Below, one piece after another: positions 58,497-64,000 of a stretch of 64,000 bases of DNA. The stretch's first letter is position 1, and each line of letters begins with the position of its first letter. A program made the translations under genes and the position numbers. The notes under the pieces were generated by a model that was not told the DNA's origin, ran no database searches, and was given only the letters and a program-made list of their open reading frames with translations. Source of the DNA: Heliocybe sulcata (Eukaryota; Basidiomycota; Agaricomycetes; Gloeophyllales; Gloeophyllaceae); contig ML213536.1 of NCBI GenBank assembly GCA_004369045.1, positions 139,068 through 203,067 on the forward strand, read 5' to 3'.

Positions 58497-59267
58497 GGCC
58501 GGCTCTAAGAGCCCCTTTAACAATCCAATCCAAAGTCTAGCAACTCTTTGACTACGCCATGATGTACTATGTACCATCCCGTAATTTATTCGATTTTCCT
58601 TCCCGGCCTATGGCCGGGTACTTCATGTGGTGGCACAATTTAGACCCCGCTCATTAGTATCCGGCCAGGTTCGAGTCCCGCTCATTATCAGAGGGCTCTG
58701 CTGCAGAGATAGACTCAATATCAAGAGACGTCAAAATTTGCACCATATAATGAGCTATATTTTAGAAGATTTATAGATACATAAGGAACATGCAATACAG
58801 GCGAGCCCGCTATAAGGCAGCATTCTATTTCCCGCCACATGTACCGGGAGATGCCGTTGAGTGTCCGATTCGATCCCCTTGGGTGTCACCAAGCAGGGAG
58901 AAGGCTTAGACAACCTACCGAGAAGCGCTGTTTGCCATCGGACATAGCTCTTATTTAAGTTTAATAGTAGGGAAAATACTTCTGTAGAGATGTTGAACAT
59001 ATAGGTTATTCTTGATTCCAAAATGCTGATACAAGTCCCGGGCCATCCTAGTGAGCTCTAGAGGCACAGCACTCCCTTTTCCTTGGTAGATATATTTACT
59101 GCTATAATACTTTCTGGCTCTACTGAGCTTGAGGGATCTATGTCACCAGCAACCAACCACAAAGAGCATTTCATGCTGCAGCCACAGACGACGCCACTTT
59201 CGGGTTTTGAATATGCTTACGTAACTCCGCTCATTATCATTATCTTACACCACAGTGAGTAGCGCCC

Positions 59268-59473
59268 GGCAGTCCAAGTCTGGGAGATTAACAATATTTA
59301 AACGCTTAGGACCGTTCGTACGTCAAGCCGCCCTCAGCGTCCTGCTAACGCGGACGCGACGTCGAACTATGACTGCAGCGGGGTAGGTTAAAGCTGATGA
59401 ATTTTGGGTATGCTGAGTGGTGTAGTGTGATCGGGGAAGTACTGCTTCGCGTATCTACTTGGCGTGTACGAAG
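59268..59473. other. Spacer between the element nest and the second deaminase
   Basis: Short stretch with no gene. Confidence 0.45.
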
Positions 59474-61313
59474 CTACGCCGATGCAGCGCGGACCTTCAG
59501 AGCAGATATGCTCTGTTCGAGCATCCTTCTGTGGTGCTGCAGCTGCTCCCTAACCTCCCGCCACTCCTTGCGGAGCAACTTTCCATCCTTCTTGACAGTT
59601 TCGCCGTGAATGATGATCATTGTAACGTCGGCGCCGGTGGCATGGATAGCGATACCTCGGAAAGGATCGCTGCATCCAGCGACATCGGCTGAATCTGGGT
59701 CGTACAATATGACATCTGCTAGCTTGCCCACTTTCAGCGATCCTACCTCAAAAGCGACGTACGCTGCCCCAGCTCCCCCTAGGGTGGCCAGGCGGAAAAC
59801 AGAAGCGGCCGGAAGGTCATTGTGTAGCAGTACTTTGCCCTGAGCATGCAGGGTCTCATGGATGCGTCCTAACAGCAACAGATCAGCTAGGATCTTATCC
59901 TGTGTCCAAGTGGATGCTGCTACTCACCACGTTCCGACTGTAGCACTAGATGCACGGCAGTAAACATCTCCGAGCTGGCGGCAACATTGTCCTACGCATA
60001 TCCGTAGTAAAGCAAGAGCTTCACTCGCAAGACTGGGATGCACTCACAGTGCCCAGGCCAGCCTTCACTCCCCATCGCATGCCTTCATAAACAACTGGGT
60101 TCCCGCGGCTCATGCCAAGCTCCGTTTCCTAGAATGCAAATTCAGTTGAAGCATGCTCAGCATACAACAACCGAATCGCACCGAAAGTTGAAAGGATGCT
60201 CGCGCCGCTCTCTGTCAAGAACTCCCATTCCCTTGAACACGCATTTGCATGTACCAGGGCGTTGCAATGGGAGAATATGCAGTCCACCCTTATCAAGCCT
60301 GCCTGAGCCCACCCGCAGACCTTGTAAGTGCCCCCCATCCCTGTCGGTCCGCCAGAATTATGTGCCATCACGGGCGTGATCCCCGGCCTGCGGACCTCGG
60401 ATAAAATCCGGTCGTCCTCTGCCTCGCCATAATAACCCTGCAGGCCGTGCGCGAAACCGAGCGTGACTCTGCCATCGGGAGACAGACGCCCACTGTCTTT
60501 GGCAGCGAGGACACGAAACATCTGCATCTGCGTGTCACGCGCTTCACGATCGCTGAACTCGAACGGAAAAAGACTCGGGTTGACAGGCTAATATGGCGCA
60601 CATCGAACTCCTCAGGATACCGCAGGACATGCAGAGCAAGGACGCTTACGATGCGAGATAAGCAAAACATCGTGCGGACGCCCGACTCCACCGAGACTTG
60701 TATGGCTTTCTCTATATGCGCCAGAGAGAAGTGGTCGACCAGGGTGGTGGTCCAGCTATCACTGTCCAGGGCTGGAGTTATCAGTTCAGTAGCAGCGTAC
60801 CTCGCCGAATAGTCTGTAGACTCTACCTTGAAGACAGCCTGCGATTTGTCCCGCGTAGACATCTTCTGCTATGGTGAGACCTGCGACGGTGAATCTAACC
60901 TTCGCCGAACTAGATGCAGGAACGCATATGCTCCTTCTTAAGATCTCACCTCACTCGAGCTGGACGCAACAACCACCACGCACTGCTTTGAGACCACGTA
61001 GTCTTCTACGTGGGGATATATACTTGTGAACGCATGCCTGGGATACCATAAGTACGGTCATCTCGGCAGCCATCTTCCACGAACGTATGAGCGTCTATGA
61101 AGCCAGGGGCAATCCACTTTCGAGTACAATCGACGACAAGAACTCCATGCGGCGGCTGCACCGTGTCCGGCTCAGCAGTCGCCGCAATGTGGCTGGCTTC
61201 AATCGAAAGATCGACGCGACGCGCTTCTGGGATTGATAGAGAATCGTCCTGCGAAGTAAAAGTAGCAAGGGGCCCATTGGGCAGTAAGACCGCATGTAAG
61301 ATGGAGAACGCAT
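59474..61313 (-). CDS. Amidohydrolase-superfamily deaminase-like enzyme (paralog 2), start not found
   Basis: Reverse strand, multiple exons, stop 59474-59476. Readable parts: LSIPEARRVDLSIEASHIAA, CTRKWIAPGFIDAHTHAF (HxH), GLTIAEDVYAGQIAGCLQ, RLSPDGRVTLGFAHGLQGYY, ITPVMAHNSGGPTGMGG, CIFSHCNALVHANA and AGLGTDNVAASSEMF (metal Asp). It mirrors paralog 1 almost block for block, including the intron inside the HxH loop. The beginning reads HAVLLPNGPLATFTSQD with no ATG; upstream in the same frame there is ATG followed at once by TAA (near 61338). Either an unseen exon supplies the start or the copy is decaying. The catalytic residues that I can see are intact. Confidence 0.8.
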
Positions 61314-61723
61314 ACCTGCAGACTTACATGACGCCGGTCCGACTGAGCTTTATACACTGATAATGCTGGGCCTGCTATCGAGGTAACAGTCTGTCAATAG
61401 GTGAGTCATTCCGAACGGGTTCAGCCGCAAAGCTCTATAAGTATGGCATTTCCCATGAGCTATACGTTGGACGGTCCCGGCCTGGCCCAACCCATGAGGA
61501 AGGGTTATTTCCGTCCTTGACGCGCGCCACCGCCTCGAGATCGGACACCGTCGCATGAGACTTACGAGGAAAGAAGAAATATATATGCAGCGATGAACGA
61601 TACAGCGATTGAGTCTAGAAAACACAAGAGGTCAAGCGTACACAACATTGCTCACCACAGACGAAGGGGAAACGGAATTAGAATACAGCGGAAGCAAATG
61701 ACTGGATTGATTGTTCGATATCC

Positions 61724-62367
61724 TCAGATGTCGTCGATATCCACCTCGCCCTCGTCGCCGAACTCGAACGTACACTCGCCCTCTTCCTCGCCGAAGTTCT
61801 CCGTCTCGTTGATCTTCGCGTTCTCTGGGAGCTCGCCGTATGATTTCACTAAAAAGATCGAGGGTCAGGGGAGATGGAAAGAGGAAGGCAAATGGTGTCA
61901 GCAAAGACACAATTCGACGAGGGAGAGGGCGACGTACAGCTTCGGGCTTCGTCCGCCGTGTATTTTACAATCACATCGGCCTTGTCGTCCTGGAATTCCC
62001 GCAGCGACAGCAGCACGATGTCGCCCTGATTGATCCAGACCTACAATCAGACCTCTCGCATCAGAACCGTCCTTCTAAGGGTCAAAAGCAGATAAACATA
62101 CCTTCTTCCTCATCTTTCCTCGAATGTGCGCTAACCGCTTCTCGCCATCGAAGCACAGCGCCTCAATGCGTCCATTGCCCAGCATCTTTATCACCTGCGC
62201 GTACTCCTGCCCATCCTCCTTGAAGACCAACTCGCGCTTGTCATCGTCGTTCTCATTCTTTCCCCTTCTCCGGTTCTTTCCTCCCTTTCCCTTGTTCTAA
62301 GGCCCGATGAGAAGGCGACTGTGTCAGCGCACGACACCTCGAAGGATGAAAAGCGTACCTTCGGCAT
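61724..62367 (-). CDS. Translation initiation factor eIF1A
   Basis: Reverse-strand exons 62367-62359, 62296-62102, 62040-61938 and 61848-61724; 432 nt, 143 residues, typical for the family. The first exon is 9 nt (MPK), then [20 protein letters not shown], the OB-fold piece [60 protein letters not shown] and the acidic tail ([20 protein letters not shown], then DI). eIF1A binds the ribosomal A site with eIF1 and aids scanning and start selection. The sequence is strongly conserved, which supports the short first exon. The promoter lies between 62368 and the element at 62560. Confidence 0.97.
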
Positions 62368-62559
62368 TGTAGAAGTCTAGGTAATGTCGATAGGCTGGAT
62401 GTCGCTCAGCTCAGTGCTCAAGACAGCAAACAAGATGAAGAGGAGAGCGCAAGAAACAGCGAGGCGATTCTTGACGCCGGCGTGCACAGGTCTTGTCCCA
62501 GGATTTAATGAGTTATGTCTGGTCGCTCCCGGACTATTTGCGGACCAACCGGGAACCCG

Positions 62560-63393
62560 GGCACGATAATGACTAAGATGTGAAAAAAGAAAAGAAAAGA
62601 AAAAGAAAAAGAAAAATCGGGGTCGGCTCGTAAGAGCCATTTGGACAATTCCATCCTCGACCTAGCGACCGTCTGGGTACGCTATGTCAAGTAAGATGCT
62701 ATGCGCACCGTAGGGTATTTTGTTTGATTTTTTCTTCCGGCCTACGGCCGGGGGTAGCTCAATTCGAACCCCGCTCAGTATCAGGGAAGGTTCGAACCCC
62801 GCTCATTATCCGAGAGTAGCGCTGCACGTATACACCCAGTATAAATTAACATCAAAAACTTGGAGACTTGATTGGCTACATTTTAGACGATTTATGAGTG
62901 CATATGGGATGCGCGATATAGCCAGGATTGTTGCGAGGCAGCATTTCTATCTCTCGCCACATGGTCGGCATTTGCCGTTGAGTACCAGAATCAATCTCCG
63001 ACTCACCGGGATCATCGGACTGGGAGAGGTTTGCACAATCCGGTTGGAAGTGCCATTTGGCAGCGGGCATTATAGACTAACAGTAGAGAAGAACCTGATG
63101 CAACAAGCTCTAGTTGCGCTGATGATTTGTTGCATCAAAAATGCTGATACAGACAGCGGGCGTACTGATGTACTCGACGTACGGCAGTCCTTACTACCTG
63201 GCGGTTTTAACTACCACTATATCTCCGTAGTTACCCTCTCAACAAACACCCTATGCTAAGGATACTTGGCCTCAGGAACTGACTACGAAGAGCTGTTTAT
63301 TCTGCAGCCACAAAAGACGCCACACACAGGTCCTGAGAATGCTTATGTAACTCCGCTCATTATCATTATCCTACACCGCAGTGAGTAGCGCCC
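62560..63393 (+). mobile_element. Copy C of the 0.8 kb non-autonomous element, complete
   Basis: 834 bp from GGCACGATAATGACTAAG to GTGAGTAGCGCCC. It contains a purine run, GTCGGCTCGTAAGAGCC, a hairpin CGGCCTACGGCCG (near 62739), two TTCGAACCCCGCTCA-type motifs like pol III B boxes, and CCGCTCATTATCATTATCC near the right end. Copy A (inverted) matches it closely at both ends. Flanks (gggaacccg and atctagacg) show no clear target duplication. A 179-codon frame across 62720-63259 has no motif and seems to be chance. Confidence 0.8.
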
Positions 63394-64000
63394 ATCTAGA
63401 CGTCCCAGACTATGAGCCTTATTAGGCTTACCGTTGCAACTGTCCCTGGGGCCTAGCTAGGCTCAAAGTCGCTCTGGGCTGACACCGGCGGTGGTACCGG
63501 GGCAGGGGTTCCCTTAGCTGTAGAGTACTATAGTGTAGACATACTATATATTATAACACACTGCCCATTGACGTCGGTCACCGACGGTGCCAGGCGCTGT
63601 TGCCTAATTAGGCCACCCACACCTCGCGCCCGACGTTGACTGTGTAGACTGTCCGTTGGACAGACAAAATACGGAAAAATTCCTGTAAAAATTCATAATG
63701 GTGCCTTTATGCGCTCCACGGTTGCTCCCGCCCAGCACGTCCGCGATGCCGACATAAAGTGCATTGTTGCTTCAGTGGCGGTGCTACCGTAACCTGAAAT
63801 GGGTATGTGGGAAAAACATATGGATATGGAAAAATGCGCTACAATGGCTCCTAGAAAGTCGAAAGAAAGCGCAATAAATGCAGAAAAAATGATATATACT
63901 GAGGATAGATTCTATTGTATATACCTAGCTTTATATTGAAACATGTATCCTATATACTCCAGAACGAATTTATCTTTGTTGTTGAACACAGGAACCCTCA
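63394..64000. other. Window end, no gene seen
   Basis: About 600 bp of A/T-rich and repetitive-looking sequence with no coding motif. It may be more element sequence, but I see no match inside the window. Confidence 0.4.

Larger units (their letters stand above)
57676..59267 (+). mobile_element. Older copy B of the 0.8 kb element, split by another insertion
   Basis: Left end GGCACGATAATGACTGAG (57676) and purine run match copy A and C. After a 757-bp insert the homology resumes with GGGGCCGGCTCTAAGAGCC (58494 on), CCGGCCTATGGCCGGG (near 58610), TTCGAGTCCCGCTCATTATC, and the end CCGCTCATTATCATTATC...GTAGCGCCC (59228-59266). The flanks (CGGCAATTC and GGCAGTCCA) are not a clean duplication. More substitutions than between A and C suggest it is the oldest copy. 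Confidence 0.75.

Noticed and set aside
59228-59266. LTR-retrotransposon ends
   Set aside because: No TG..CA ends, primer-binding site or polypurine tract paired with it; the repeats fit the 0.8 kb DNA element instead.
62720-63259. Forward frame of 179 codons across element copy C
   Set aside because: It crosses a short non-autonomous element, the other copies do not keep it open, and it shows no motif.

Overview
The window looks like a gene-dense stretch of an Agaricomycete-type basidiomycete genome. Genes are split by many 45-60 nt introns (GT..AG, with CTAAC/CTGAC-like branch sites), often 5-13 per gene, on both strands. Short intergenic gaps often act as divergent promoters. The protein families are ordinary fungal ones (IWS1, eIF1A, TERT, YVC1-type TRP channel, complex I accessory subunit, F-box and BTB proteins). 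I rebuilt exon structures by hand from splice signals and reading frame. Exon borders given to the base are my reading and could be off by a base or two.

Layout. 1-10.7 kb: an ICMT-like methyltransferase (-, cut by the window edge), a PaiB-like flavin-binding protein, a 13-exon M20 amidohydrolase, a zinc-finger protein, an 11-exon seven-helix membrane protein and a periplasmic-binding-protein-like protein. 11.2-14.8 kb: an F-box-like gene (-) and IWS1/SPN1 (+) sharing a 220 bp divergent promoter. 16.5-20.1 kb: an NCS1 permease (-) and an Fe(II)/2-oxoglutarate oxygenase (+) back to back, possibly a pyrimidine uptake-and-oxidation pair. 21.7-27.1 kb: a small novel gene, a Ser-rich protein, and a divergent pair of a complex I-like subunit (-) and a TPR co-chaperone-like protein (+). 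27.8-32.5 kb: telomerase reverse transcriptase.

32.75-33.57 kb: a transposable element with a perfect 9-bp target duplication; the 620-N assembly gap lies wholly inside it. 34.9-47.3 kb: an FAD monooxygenase with an in-frame stop, a BTB protein, a wax-synthase-like acyltransferase, an STK32/YANK-type kinase and a TRP channel. 47.5-55.3 kb: an MFS sugar transporter, a macro-domain protein with a GC-AG intron, an ankyrin-like protein and a secreted phytase-like protein. 55.4-61.3 kb: two paralogous amidohydrolases separated by a nest of mobile elements (a foldback, and an older copy of the 32.8 kb element split by a 757-bp terminal-inverted-repeat element). 61.7-63.4 kb: eIF1A and a third copy of the element. 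The last 0.6 kb holds no gene I can see.

I found no prokaryotic-type system, CRISPR array or rRNA. The most unusual material is the 57.5-59.3 kb element nest, the related insertion that explains the assembly gap, and the permease/dioxygenase pair.
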